A stretch of DNA of 48,887 nt from Lachnospiraceae bacterium (lineage in GTDB: Bacteria > Bacillota > Clostridia > Lachnospirales > Lachnospiraceae), in assembly GCA_017518735.1 (NCBI GenBank), contig JAFWTY010000021.1, positions 1-48,887 of the forward strand. The letters are read 5' to 3'. Numbering within the stretch: position 1 is the stretch's first letter; each line of letters starts with the position of its first letter. The position numbers were made by a program, and so were the translations under genes. Below the pieces are notes generated by a model. The model was not told the origin of the DNA and did no database searches. It saw only the letters and a list, made by a program, of their open reading frames with translations. This document shows, one piece after another, positions 26,748 to 35,179 of the stretch.

Positions 26748-27503
26748 ATGAAACTGGATAATTTGATTGCCGACAGAGGAAATAAAAAAATCTATAAAGA
26801 CGGAGATCTTGCGATTAAAGTTTTTGAAAACGATGCATTCTCCAAAGCCGATATTTTAAACGAAGCCTGCAACCAGGCAAGAGTGGAAGATTTAGCGGAG
26901 CTTCATATCCCCAGAATCCGTGAAGTATGTAAGATTGACGGAAAATGGGCTATCGCAACGGAATTTGTGGAAGGTAAGACTTTACAGCAGTTAATGGATG
27001 AAAATCCCGATAAAATGGATGAGTATCTGGACCTTTTTGTGGATCTTCAAATCAAGGTGCATTCCTTTACGGTTGCAAACTTAAATTCCCAGAAAGAGAA
27101 GATGAATCGCAAGATTAGTCAGACCTCTCTGGATGCCACCACACGCTATGAACTGCACACCAGACTCAATGCGCTTCCTGCACATAACAAGGTCTGCCAC
27201 GGAGATTTCAATCCTTCGAATATCATCATCGATAAGGAAGGTGTTCCGCATATTCTGGACTGGGCACATGTAACCAGCGGAAATGCTTCCGCAGACGTTG
27301 CAAGAACCTATCTGTTGTTCAGCCTTGCGGGAAAAGATGAACTTGCAAACAAGTATCTGATGCTTTTCTGCGAAAAGACCGATACTGCAAGACAGTATGT
27401 GGAAAAATGGCTCCCGATCGTAGCTGCTTCCCAGTCTGTAAAAGGCAAGCCCGAAGAGAAGGAATTCTTGTTAAAATGGGCAGATGTAGTAGATTTTGAA
27501 TAG
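26748..27503 (+). CDS. aminoglycoside phosphotransferase-family kinase (TIGR02172-like)
   Basis: 251 residues with the protein-kinase-like APH fold. The catalytic loop reads CHGDFNPSNIIID and the metal Asp lies in HILDWAH; the N-lobe has AIKVFENDAF with the ATP lysine. AGGAGGGG overlaps the end of adhE and is 5 nt before the ATG, so it is the second gene of the adhE transcript. Proteins of this shape phosphorylate small molecules; nothing in the sequence shows the substrate, and antibiotic resistance should not be assumed. Confidence 0.8.
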   Translation: MKLDNLIADRGNKKIYKDGDLAIKVFENDAFSKADILNEACNQARVEDLAELHIPRIREVCKIDGKWAIATEFVEGKTLQQLMDENPDKMDEYLDLFVDLQIKVHSFTVANLNSQKEKMNRKISQTSLDATTRYELHTRLNALPAHNKVCHGDFNPSNIIIDKEGVPHILDWAHVTSGNASADVARTYLLFSLAGKDELANKYLMLFCEKTDTARQYVEKWLPIVAASQSVKGKPEEKEFLLKWADVVDFE

Positions 27504-27518
27504 GTTTCGAAATAGAGT

Positions 27519-27549
27519 AAAAGGGCCTGCCATCCGGCGGGCCTTTTTT
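27519..27549 (+). terminator. terminator of the adhE operon
   Basis: Stem 27519-27531 with 27536-27548 (two G-T pairs), ATCC loop, six T. Confidence 0.88.
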
Positions 27550-27550
27550 G

Positions 27551-27579
27551 TTGAAAGGACCCGGAAGAATGGTTATACT
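27551..27579 (+). promoter_or_regulatory. promoter of the DUF218 lipoprotein gene
   Basis: TTGAAA (27551-27556), 17-nt spacer, TATACT (27574-27579), directly after the previous terminator. Confidence 0.75.
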
Positions 27580-27610
27580 TTAGGTATATATTTTTCGGAT
27601 TGGAGAAGAT

Positions 27611-28585
27611 ATGAAAAAGAGATTATCTGTGTTCTTAATAATTCTGTTGGCCGTTGTTTTGATTTTGTCTACAGGATGTAAAAATACGAAAGTCGAAACG
27701 GAATCGGTAAAAGAAAGCGAGAGCGTTCGAATAATCGAAAACCGGACATCGGAAGAAGATATTAGTGAAACAATACCGGAAGAGGAGTATTACACATATA
27801 TGGGTACCACGGAGGAAAACCAGGAACGCATTCGTAAAATCATAGAATTCCACGGATACTACAGAGGAAGTAAGGAAGATATCGTGGAAAAGTATCTGAC
27901 CGAGCTGGAGGAGTCCGATGCCGGTGAAGGAAAGCTCTGGAGAAGAATCATGGAATACTGGAATTATGCGAACGATGAGATGGAGGTCAATCTGGAAAAA
28001 CTTCCGGATGATCTTCCAAAGGATGATTCCTTGTGCATCATGGTTTTGGGCTTTGAGTTAAATGATGACGGATCCATGCAGAATGAGCTGATCGGAAGAC
28101 TGAACGTAGCACTTGCGTGCGCAAATCAGTATCCGAATGCTTATGTGGTCTGCACGGGAGGCGGAACCGCTGCCAATAACAGGAACGTAACGGAAGCGGG
28201 CCTTATGGGAGACTGGCTTATTGAACACGGACTAAGCAAGGATCGACTGATTATAGAGGATAAATCGCAGACCACGGCGGAAAATGCAATTTATTCCTAC
28301 GGAATCCTTCTTGCTGATTATCCGCAGGTGGATTCCATAGCACTTGTGAGCAGTTCCTATCATATCGCCTGGGGAGCGCTTTTGCTGGAAGCGGCTTTTT
28401 TGAAGACGGCATTTGAAAAACAGACGCCGGAGGTACACGTGATCTCCAATTGTGCGTATGAGTGCTTCAATGCAAAGTATGCCGATGTGCTTCGTTTTGA
28501 GACCGGAGGAATGCTTCAAATGATCGGAGAAGACGGCCTGGCCATGCAGTATTATTCCGGAGCACAGCAGGCACCGAAAGAATAA
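27611..28585 (+). CDS. DUF218 (YdcF/SanA-like) lipoprotein
   Basis: 324 residues. A lipoprotein signal ends in LSTGC (Cys at about 22), followed by a Glu/Ser-rich linker. The DUF218 domain occupies about 135-310: DSLCIMVLGFELNDDGS, RLNVALACANQYPNAYVVCTGGG, NVTEAGLMGDWL, DKSQTTAENAIYSY and LVSSSYHI. The family includes SanA and ElyC, envelope proteins with poorly defined chemistry. The lipid anchor puts it outside the membrane. GGAGAA precedes the ATG. It forms a single-gene unit. Confidence 0.85.
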   Translation: MKKRLSVFLIILLAVVLILSTGCKNTKVETESVKESESVRIIENRTSEEDISETIPEEEYYTYMGTTEENQERIRKIIEFHGYYRGSKEDIVEKYLTELEESDAGEGKLWRRIMEYWNYANDEMEVNLEKLPDDLPKDDSLCIMVLGFELNDDGSMQNELIGRLNVALACANQYPNAYVVCTGGGTAANNRNVTEAGLMGDWLIEHGLSKDRLIIEDKSQTTAENAIYSYGILLADYPQVDSIALVSSSYHIAWGALLLEAAFLKTAFEKQTPEVHVISNCAYECFNAKYADVLRFETGGMLQMIGEDGLAMQYYSGAQQAPKE

Positions 28586-28709
28586 GGGAGAAAACACTTC
28601 CCGGAAAGGCGCAAAAAGTGCCGCGGGACTGGAAAAACCGGTCAAAATATGTTAAAATAATTTGTTGATTATGTGTCAATACGAAACAAGAGATTGAAGG
28701 AGTAAGACT

Positions 28710-29318
28710 ATGGGAATGAATGTTGCATGTCTTGATTTGGAAGGAGTACTGGTACCGGAGATTTGGATTGCTTTTTCGGAAGCGACAAATATCCCGGAAC
28801 TTCGCAGAACCACCAGAGACGAGCCGGATTATGACAAGCTTATGAAATACAGAATGGAGATTTTGAAGGAGCATGGGCTCGGACTGAAAGAAATTCAGGC
28901 AACCATCGCTACCATCGATCCCCTTCCCGGAGCAAAAGAGTTTCTGGATGAACTGCGTGATAATATGCAGACCATCATTATCAGTGATACCTTTGAACAG
29001 TTTGCAAAACCTTTGATGGTAAAACTCGGTATGCCGACTTTGTTCTGCAACACCCTTGAGGTAGGAGAAAACGGTGAGATTGTCGGATATCGTATGCGCT
29101 GTGAAAAGTCCAAACTGACCACGGTGAAAGCACTGCAAAGCTGCGGTTTTGATACGATTGCTACCGGTGACAGCTTTAACGATCTGGCCATGATTCAGGA
29201 AGGAAAGGCCGGATTTTTATTCCGTACCACGGAGAGCATTAAGAAAGATTATCCGAATATTCCGGCATATGAGGAATACGCGGATTTACTGGCAGCTTTC
29301 AAAGAAGCAGCGAAATAA
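28710..29318 (+). CDS. thrH: ThrH-like phosphoserine/homoserine phosphatase (HAD)
   Basis: 202 residues, HAD superfamily. The start MNVACLDLEGVLVPEIW matches the bifunctional phosphoserine phosphatase/phosphoserine:homoserine phosphotransferase ThrH, which has the same DLEGVLVPEIW. Motif II is ISDT, motif III the Lys in KSKLTTVK, and motif IV GDSFNDLAMI. Expected to dephosphorylate phosphoserine in serine synthesis, possibly passing phosphate to homoserine. GAAGGAG is 8 nt before the ATG. It is 9 nt from ispF and so co-transcribed. Confidence 0.88.
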   Translation: MGMNVACLDLEGVLVPEIWIAFSEATNIPELRRTTRDEPDYDKLMKYRMEILKEHGLGLKEIQATIATIDPLPGAKEFLDELRDNMQTIIISDTFEQFAKPLMVKLGMPTLFCNTLEVGENGEIVGYRMRCEKSKLTTVKALQSCGFDTIATGDSFNDLAMIQEGKAGFLFRTTESIKKDYPNIPAYEEYADLLAAFKEAAK

Positions 29319-29327
29319 GGATGATAT

Positions 29328-29864
29328 ATGAGAGTAGGCATGGGATATGATGTTCATCGTCTCTGTGAAAACAGGGATATGATCATCGGTGGTGTAAAAA
29401 TCGATTACGAGAAAGGTCTTTTGGGACATTCCGATGCGGATGTTTTGTTGCATGCCATTTCGGATGCACTTCTCGGTGCAGCGGCGCTTGGAGACATCGG
29501 AAAGCATTTTCCCGATACGGATGATCAGTACAAAGGAATCTCCAGTCTGATCCTGCTTGAGAGGGTAGGAGATTTGTTGTCCGAGGAGGGATATCTGATC
29601 AATAATATTGATGCTACGATTATCGCCCAGGAACCGAAAATGAGACCGCATATCGACAAAATGCGTGAAAACATTGCAAAAACTCTCGGCCTAGAAGTAT
29701 CACAAGTCAATGTCAAAGCGACAACGGAAGAAGGGCTTGGATTTACCGGAAGCAAAGAAGGAATTGCAGCCCAGGCAATCTGTCTGATTTCCGAGGCGTC
29801 GGAACTGAGTTCCTATGCTGTGATGCCGAACTGTGAAAGTTGCGGCGGATGCAGTAAACGATAA
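29328..29864 (+). CDS. ispF: 2-C-methyl-D-erythritol 2,4-cyclodiphosphate synthase with Cys-rich tail
   Basis: Makes the cyclic diphosphate of the non-mevalonate isoprenoid pathway. Metal-binding Asp and His are in GYDVHRL and the family signature [25 protein letters not shown] is complete. The usual C-terminus [12 protein letters not shown] is followed by IAAQAICLI, where most homologs end. Here about 21 more residues follow, finishing [11 protein letters not shown], a CxxCxxC cluster. ATGATAT start context with AAGGA 7 nt upstream. ispF next to cysS-mrnC-rlmB-sigH fits Gram-positive gene order. Confidence 0.95.
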   Translation: MRVGMGYDVHRLCENRDMIIGGVKIDYEKGLLGHSDADVLLHAISDALLGAAALGDIGKHFPDTDDQYKGISSLILLERVGDLLSEEGYLINNIDATIIAQEPKMRPHIDKMRENIAKTLGLEVSQVNVKATTEEGLGFTGSKEGIAAQAICLISEASELSSYAVMPNCESCGGCSKR

Positions 29865-29950
29865 TTATGTAAACTACATTATGTTAACTATAATTATGTC
29901 AACTAAATTTATGTAAATGACATTATGTTAACCAGAATTATGTAAACTAA
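29864..29950 (+). repeat. six tandem copies of a 14-15 bp AT-rich unit
   Basis: Units of the form ATTATGTAAACTAAA start at 29864, 29878, 29893, 29908, 29922 and 29937, with 14 or 15 bases each and a few substitutions. They fill the gap between ispF and the acetyltransferase gene. Confidence 0.9.
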
Positions 29951-29975
29951 TTTATACAGGAGTTTGTTAAGCAGT

Positions 29976-31070
29976 ATGGAAGTATTTTATCTGGCAGAAG
30001 GAGATGACCTTGTTTATGCCGGAAAAGAGAATATGGAGACCGTCAGTTCCCTTTATTTGTCTCCTCATTTTACGAGCAGAGGAGAGGAACTGTGTGAAAT
30101 AAAGAATGTCTTTACGAAGGAAAAGTTTCGCAGACGCGGATGTATGGACGCGCTGATGAAAGAGGCCTTTGCTTGTATGCAAAGCGAGGCAGAAGCTTAT
30201 ACTTTTCTTCGCCCGATGAATCCGAAGTACTTTATTCCATATGGTTTTGTGGAAGTGGAAAATCGTGAGAACTATCGTCTGAACGGACTACTTGTGTCGG
30301 ACGATTTGATCAAAAAGGCAAATGAGGAAGATTCATCATTTACCGTAAATGTAAAAGGGGAAGAGTATGAGTTTCATCCCCTGGCGGAAAAGGAAGCAGA
30401 TGATGTTGCATCTTTTGTAAACGGAATCTTAAGTGACAGATCAGACTGTTACATCAAGGAATCCGGACATACGCTTTTAAACCGCAAACATTCCATGCGC
30501 CAGAAGGGCGGGAATCTCTATGTGATTTCAAAGAAGAATGAAATTCTTTGTGTTTTTGGGTATTCGTTGATCAAACAGGAAATCGTTCGGGAATCGGACG
30601 GACAGGTTACGAAGTTTTCCGACAAAAACACGGAATTCATCCTGGCAAAGAATGATTATTCAATGGACGCTCTTTTTATTAAAGAACCGGAAGCAATTAC
30701 AACGCTTGCCAGAATCATAGATGTCAAAACAATGCTTGAGTCGGCAACCTCTCCGAAGGAATTTGTGATGGCTCTTCGTGTGTTTGACGAGAGACTAACC
30801 GAGAACGCCGGACTGTATATTCTTCACTGCGGTCCCATGGGAGGAAATCTCAGAGCCGTTAAAATCGGTAATTCCGAAATGAAAAACGCCGAAGGTGAAA
30901 AACTTTCCGCCGAAGGTGAGATTACGATTGAAAATCTGACAAGATTTCTGTTTGGATTTAAGAAAGCGGAAGACTGTTTCAAAATCTATGTGAAATCCAA
31001 AGAAGAAGAGAGTTTCGCGGCATTAAATGCTTTAAAATGTATCGAAAAACCATATTTGATCTGCGGATGA
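29976..31070 (+). CDS. Eis-like GNAT N-acetyltransferase
   Basis: Start ATG 29976 after CAGGAG (13 nt away, rather long); a TTG at 29964 is too close to that site. 364 residues. The N-terminal GNAT half has the acetyl-CoA loop FRRRGCMDALM and the PYGFVEV strand; the middle carries a second GNAT-like part and the C-terminal about 100 residues resemble an SCP2-like domain (ALRVFDERLTENAG, EGEITIENLTRFLFG). This three-part layout matches the enhanced-intracellular-survival (Eis) family. Acceptor substrate unknown. It sits where gltX/cysE lie in Bacillus between ispF and cysS. Confidence 0.78.
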   Translation: MEVFYLAEGDDLVYAGKENMETVSSLYLSPHFTSRGEELCEIKNVFTKEKFRRRGCMDALMKEAFACMQSEAEAYTFLRPMNPKYFIPYGFVEVENRENYRLNGLLVSDDLIKKANEEDSSFTVNVKGEEYEFHPLAEKEADDVASFVNGILSDRSDCYIKESGHTLLNRKHSMRQKGGNLYVISKKNEILCVFGYSLIKQEIVRESDGQVTKFSDKNTEFILAKNDYSMDALFIKEPEAITTLARIIDVKTMLESATSPKEFVMALRVFDERLTENAGLYILHCGPMGGNLRAVKIGNSEMKNAEGEKLSAEGEITIENLTRFLFGFKKAEDCFKIYVKSKEEESFAALNALKCIEKPYLICG

Positions 31071-31110
31071 CGATACTACAAATGTAGAAACGAAAGAGAA
31101 GGAAAGAATA

Positions 31111-32520
31111 ATGCAAATATATAACACACTCAGCAAAAGAAAAGAAAACTTTGTTCCGATTGAGGAAGGAAAGGTCAGAATGTATGTCTGCGGACCTACC
31201 GTATACAACCTGATTCATATCGGAAATGCAAGACCGATGATTGTTTTTGATACAGTAAGACGTTATATGGAATACAAGGGATATGATGTCAATTATGTAT
31301 CAAACTTTACGGATGTGGATGATAAGATCATTAAAGCGGCTTTGGAAGAAGGCGTGGATACTTCCGTAATTTCCGAACGCTATATTGAGGAATGCAAAAA
31401 AGATATGGCTTCCTTAAACGTAAAACCGGCAACCACCCATCCGAAGGCAACCGAGGAAATACCCGGAATGCTGGAAATGATTCAGAATTTGATCGATAAG
31501 GATTTTGCTTATGTTGCGGAAGACGGAACGGTTTATTTCCGTACCCGCAGATTCAAGGAGTACGGAAAACTTTCTCACAAGAACCTGGATGATTTACAGG
31601 GCGGTATGAGAAATCTTCTCGTTTCCGGTGAAGACCAGAAGGAAGATCCTCTGGATTTTGTACTTTGGAAGCCGAAGAAAGAAGGAGAGCCTTATTGGGA
31701 GTCTCCCTGGTGCGACGGTCGTCCCGGCTGGCATATTGAATGCTCCGTTATGAGTAAGAAGTATTTGGGCGATGAAATCGATATTCATGCCGGCGGAGAA
31801 GATCTGGTATTCCCGCATCATGAAAATGAAATCGCTCAGTCCGAAGCAGCAAACGGAAAGACATTTTCCCATTATTGGATGCACAATGCATTCTTAAATA
31901 TCGACAATAAGAAGATGTCCAAATCCCTGGGTAACTTCTTTACCGTAAGAGATATTCTGGAAAAATATGATGCTCAGGTTTTGCGCTTTTTCTTCTTAAG
32001 TGCACATTACCGCTCCCAGTTGAACTTCAGTGCTGACTTGATGGAAGCGGCAAAGAATTCCCTGGATCGTATTTTGACCTGTGCGGAACGCGCCAGAGAC
32101 GCGATTAAGGTTGCTCCCGAAACAGCCATGAGCGCAGAAGAAGAGGCTATGGTAAAAGAAGCCGAAGCTTTCCGCAGCAAATACGAAGAGGCTATGGAAG
32201 ATGACTTTAATACCGCGGATGCGATTTCGGCTATTTTTGAACTGGTTAAATTCATGAATACCAATATCACGGAAAGCAGCAGTAAAGCTTTTGATGAAGC
32301 ATTATACAAAGAACTTTTTGAATTGTCCGACATCTGTGGTTTGATTCTGGAAAAGAAGGAAGAGACTCTGGATGAGGAAATCGAAAAACTGATTGAAGAG
32401 CGTCAGGCAGCCAGAAAAGAAAAGAACTTTGCAAGAGCCGATGAAATCCGTGCTCTGTTACTGGATAAAGGAATTGTGCTGGAAGATACCAGAGAGGGTG
32501 TAAAGTGGAAGAGAGCATAA
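31111..32520 (+). CDS. cysS: cysteine--tRNA ligase
   Basis: 469 residues, class I. The zinc Cys and HIGH motif sit together in [16 protein letters not shown]; further zinc ligands are in WHIECSVM and [15 protein letters not shown] is present as KKMSKSLGN near residue 269. GAAGGAAAG precedes the ATG. The stop overlaps mrnC by 16 bp. No T-box leader is seen in the 40-nt gap upstream. Confidence 0.98.
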   Translation: MQIYNTLSKRKENFVPIEEGKVRMYVCGPTVYNLIHIGNARPMIVFDTVRRYMEYKGYDVNYVSNFTDVDDKIIKAALEEGVDTSVISERYIEECKKDMASLNVKPATTHPKATEEIPGMLEMIQNLIDKDFAYVAEDGTVYFRTRRFKEYGKLSHKNLDDLQGGMRNLLVSGEDQKEDPLDFVLWKPKKEGEPYWESPWCDGRPGWHIECSVMSKKYLGDEIDIHAGGEDLVFPHHENEIAQSEAANGKTFSHYWMHNAFLNIDNKKMSKSLGNFFTVRDILEKYDAQVLRFFFLSAHYRSQLNFSADLMEAAKNSLDRILTCAERARDAIKVAPETAMSAEEEAMVKEAEAFRSKYEEAMEDDFNTADAISAIFELVKFMNTNITESSSKAFDEALYKELFELSDICGLILEKKEETLDEEIEKLIEERQAARKEKNFARADEIRALLLDKGIVLEDTREGVKWKRA

Positions 32521-32945
32521 GAAATGCATTCAATCTGCCCGAACAGGATCTTCGTACGTATACTCCGCTTACGTTGGCTTTTGTAGGGGATAATGTTTAT
32601 GATCTGGTCATCCGGACGGTTTTGCTGGAAGAAGGCAATCGGAAACTAAACGAAATCCATAAGAAGAAAAGTACGCTTGTAAAAGCGGAAACGCAGGCCT
32701 GGATTGCGGAATATTTCCTTAAAGAAGGAATCTTTACCGAGGAAGAAGCAGAGTGGTATCGAAAGGGCAAAAATGCCAAGACACAGTCTCACGCAAAGAA
32801 TGCAAATCTTTCCACATACCACAGGGCAACCGGTTTGGAAACCGTAATGGGAGCGCTTTATATCAAAAACGATACGAATCGCATCATCACATTATGTAAG
32901 ATCGGAACGGATGCTTTTCTGAAAGCGGAAACAGTAGAAGAATAA
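32505..32945 (+). CDS. mrnC: Mini-ribonuclease 3
   Basis: Processes 23S rRNA precursor ends in Gram-positives. 146 residues made only of the RNase III catalytic fold, without a dsRNA-binding domain. Key residues are Asp in FVGDNVYDLVIR and Glu in GLETVMGALYI. The start is GTG 32505 with GAGGG upstream, inside cysS; no in-frame ATG exists near the conserved N-terminus. The cysS-mrnC-rlmB order is conserved in Firmicutes. Confidence 0.95.
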   Translation: MEESIRNAFNLPEQDLRTYTPLTLAFVGDNVYDLVIRTVLLEEGNRKLNEIHKKKSTLVKAETQAWIAEYFLKEGIFTEEEAEWYRKGKNAKTQSHAKNANLSTYHRATGLETVMGALYIKNDTNRIITLCKIGTDAFLKAETVEE

Positions 32946-32966
32946 CGACGGATAAGGATAATCGTT

Positions 32967-33710
32967 ATGGGATATCATGAATTTACAATCGAGGGCAGAA
33001 ATGCCGTAATGGAAGCATTTCGAAGCGGAAAGTGTATCGATAAACTCTATGTACTTGACGGCTGTCAGGACGGCCCTGTATTAAGCATTAAAAGGGAAGC
33101 GAAGAAACAGGACACTTTGATTCGATATGTCGACAAGGAACGTCTGGATCAGCTTTCCGAGACCGGAAAACACCAGGGTGTTATCGCATATGCCGCAGCT
33201 TACGAGTATGCGGAGGTGGAAGATATTCTGTCTGTTGCGAAAGAAAAAGGGGAAGCACCGTTTCTTGTATTGCTCGATAACATTGAAGATCCGCATAACC
33301 TGGGTGCAATTATCCGTACGGCTCATCAGGCCGGTGCTCACGGAGTAATCATTCCCAAAAACCGTGCGGTCGGACTTACGGCTACGGTTGCAAGAACATC
33401 TGCGGGAGCGTTGAATTATTTACCGGTTGCTAAGGTAACCAATCTTTCCAAAACCATCGATGATCTGAAGAAAGAAGGCCTGTGGTTTGCCTGTGCGGAT
33501 ATGGATGGTCAGGTAATGTATGATGCAAATCTTACCGGCGCTATCGGACTTGTCATCGGAAGCGAAGGAGAAGGCGTATCCAGACTGGTGAAAGAGAAGT
33601 GTGATTTTACGGTTTCCATTCCCATGATGGGTCAAATCGATTCCTTAAATGCATCCGTTGCGGCAGGGGTTTTGTGTTATGAAATTGTAAGACAGAGAAG
33701 GGTAAAATAA
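32967..33710 (+). CDS. rlmB: 23S rRNA (guanosine-2'-O)-methyltransferase RlmB (TrmH family)
   Basis: 247 residues. N-terminal substrate-binding part (EGRNAVMEAFRSGKCIDKLYV) then the SPOUT knot: motif 1 DNIEDPHNLGAIIRTAHQAG, motif 2 IGSEGEGVSRL, motif 3 IPMMGQIDSLNASVAAG. Uses SAM to methylate G2251 in B. subtilis and E. coli relatives. 21 nt after mrnC, so same transcript. Confidence 0.94.
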   Translation: MGYHEFTIEGRNAVMEAFRSGKCIDKLYVLDGCQDGPVLSIKREAKKQDTLIRYVDKERLDQLSETGKHQGVIAYAAAYEYAEVEDILSVAKEKGEAPFLVLLDNIEDPHNLGAIIRTAHQAGAHGVIIPKNRAVGLTATVARTSAGALNYLPVAKVTNLSKTIDDLKKEGLWFACADMDGQVMYDANLTGAIGLVIGSEGEGVSRLVKEKCDFTVSIPMMGQIDSLNASVAAGVLCYEIVRQRRVK

Positions 33711-33766
33711 GACAGATCTAAAAGGCATCGTTAATTTGTTTTCGGGGTAAGCAAAGAGGGGTTTGA

Positions 33767-34414
33767 ATGGATAAAAAATATGACAAATACACCGATGAAG
33801 AGCTGATTTTAATCCTGCGCGGCGGTGAAGAAGCCGTTATGGAATACCTTTTGAATAAGTATAAGAATCTTGTAAAATCCATGGCCGGTTCTTATTTTAT
33901 TCCCGGTGCCGATGAACAGGATATTCTTCAGGAGGGAATGATTGGCTTATATAAGGCCATTCGTGATTACAATCCTTCAAAGGATGCTTCTTTTGTGACG
34001 TTTGCGAAACTCTGTATCTCCAGAAATATTCAGACGGCTATCAACCGTGCCAATACCAAGAAGATGGATCCGTTAAACAAATCACTTTCTTTGGATGAAC
34101 AGGAAAACGGAACGGAGAACATTCAGGTGATGGCCTTAAAACGTCTCGGCATGGATAATCCCGAGCATATTTTGATTGACCGGGAAAACTATGCACAGTT
34201 AAAGGAAGGTATCGTAAATGGCTTAAGCAAGACGGAATGCATGGTATTTGAATTGATGCTGCAGGGCCTTACCTATCAGGAAATCGCAAGGAAATTAAAG
34301 CTCTCTGCGAAGTCTGTGGACAATGCAATTACCAGAATAAAAAGCAAAGCAAAAAAACATTTAAAGAAACCGCAAAATGCCATTGACAAACAAAATAAAA
34401 CTATGGTAAGATAA
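33767..34414 (+). CDS. sigH: RNA polymerase sigma-H factor (Spo0H type)
   Basis: 215 residues. Region 2 includes YIP-like FIPGADEQDILQEGMIGLYKAIRDYN and FVTFAKLCISRNIQTAI; region 4 is a helix-turn-helix, GLTYQEIARKLKLSAKSVDNAI. Length and location after rlmB match B. subtilis sigH, where it controls the transition to stationary phase and early sporulation; rae1 (yacP), usual between them, is absent. AGAGGGG is 8 nt upstream. The DNA for its last ten residues holds a likely promoter for tRNA-Thr. Confidence 0.92.
   Translation: MDKKYDKYTDEELILILRGGEEAVMEYLLNKYKNLVKSMAGSYFIPGADEQDILQEGMIGLYKAIRDYNPSKDASFVTFAKLCISRNIQTAINRANTKKMDPLNKSLSLDEQENGTENIQVMALKRLGMDNPEHILIDRENYAQLKEGIVNGLSKTECMVFELMLQGLTYQEIARKLKLSAKSVDNAITRIKSKAKKHLKKPQNAIDKQNKTMVR
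34383..34412 (+). promoter_or_regulatory. promoter of tRNA-Thr inside the end of sigH
   Basis: TTGACA (34383-34388), 18-nt spacer, TAAGAT (34407-34412), 20 nt before the tRNA. Confidence 0.6.
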
Positions 34415-34432
34415 CCCACGGTGCAAAAATGT

Positions 34433-34505
34433 GCTGCTGTGGCTCAGTCGGTAGAGCGTCGCCTTGGTAAGGCGGAGGTCACGGGTCCGATTCCCGTCAG
34501 CAGCT
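34433..34505 (+). tRNA. tRNA-Thr (anticodon GGT)
   Basis: 73 nt. Acceptor GCTGCTG pairs with CAGCAGC, discriminator T. Anticodon loop TTGGTAA gives GGT. CCA is not encoded. Confidence 0.95.
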
Positions 34506-34510
34506 TTTCC

Positions 34511-34536
34511 AAAAGAGAGGTAGGACCTCTCTTTTT
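34511..34536 (+). terminator. terminator after tRNA-Thr
   Basis: Stem 34513-34521 with 34525-34533, AGG loop, six T. Confidence 0.92.
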
Positions 34537-34627
34537 TGTTTTATGGCAGGATATGTAAATTGTAGATTATTAGAAAAAAATATGCTAAAATAACTATGTA
34601 TGTTTTATGTCTAGGGGGAATTTGAAG

Positions 34628-35179
34628 ATGGAAAAAGCAATACGTGTTACGGCAATTCTGGCATTGGTAATTCAGGTGGCATATATAGCGTTTGGTCGTT
34701 TTATGCTTCCTTTAATTGCTGCCTCTGCAACACCGTATGTTACATTCAACATGGATGGACAGCTTGTTTATCTGGCATATACTTTTGGATCTTCCTTTGT
34801 GTATCTGACAGCCTTTGTACTGTTCATGGTTCTGCTGTTGTTCGCTGCGAAAAACAGAGGAGAGAAGATCGGTATGGAAATTGCCTGCATTGTTGTTACG
34901 ACGGTAGTAATTCCTTTGTTAAACAGTGCTGTAGCGTGGTTTGAAAGATTATACTTAGCTACAATGAGATCGGAAATCTATGCGACGGTCAATGTAATGA
35001 ATACATATGAGTCATTTCTATCCATGCTAAACATGGTTTCCATGATTCTTCTTGTAATTTCCTGTACCATCTCCATTTGCAGGAAGAAGTTCGTAATTCC
35101 TTTGGAATATGATAAAGGATATGGTGTAAACGACGAGTATAATTCCAGAGAATTTGACGAAATGGGTGTGTTTTCATGA
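34628..35179 (+). CDS. uncharacterised four-TM membrane protein
   Basis: Start ATG 34628 with AGGGGGAA 8 nt upstream, which beats an in-frame ATG-like codon at 34607. 183 residues with four hydrophobic segments (about 5-30, 42-72, 80-105, 130-155) and a charged Tyr/Asp/Glu-rich cytoplasmic tail. Family not recognised; it resembles DUF2975-type small membrane proteins in layout only. Its stop overlaps the GH26 start by 4 bp (ATGA), so the two are translated together. Confidence 0.72.
   Translation: MEKAIRVTAILALVIQVAYIAFGRFMLPLIAASATPYVTFNMDGQLVYLAYTFGSSFVYLTAFVLFMVLLLFAAKNRGEKIGMEIACIVVTTVVIPLLNSAVAWFERLYLATMRSEIYATVNVMNTYESFLSMLNMVSMILLVISCTISICRKKFVIPLEYDKGYGVNDEYNSREFDEMGVFS

Noticed and set aside
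26748..27503. Aminoglycoside resistance gene
   Set aside because: Only the general kinase fold is visible; it sits in a metabolic operon and lacks close likeness to known resistance enzymes.
29864..29950. CRISPR array
   Set aside because: Units are 14-15 bp head to tail with no spacers and no cas genes nearby; same for 36658-36822.
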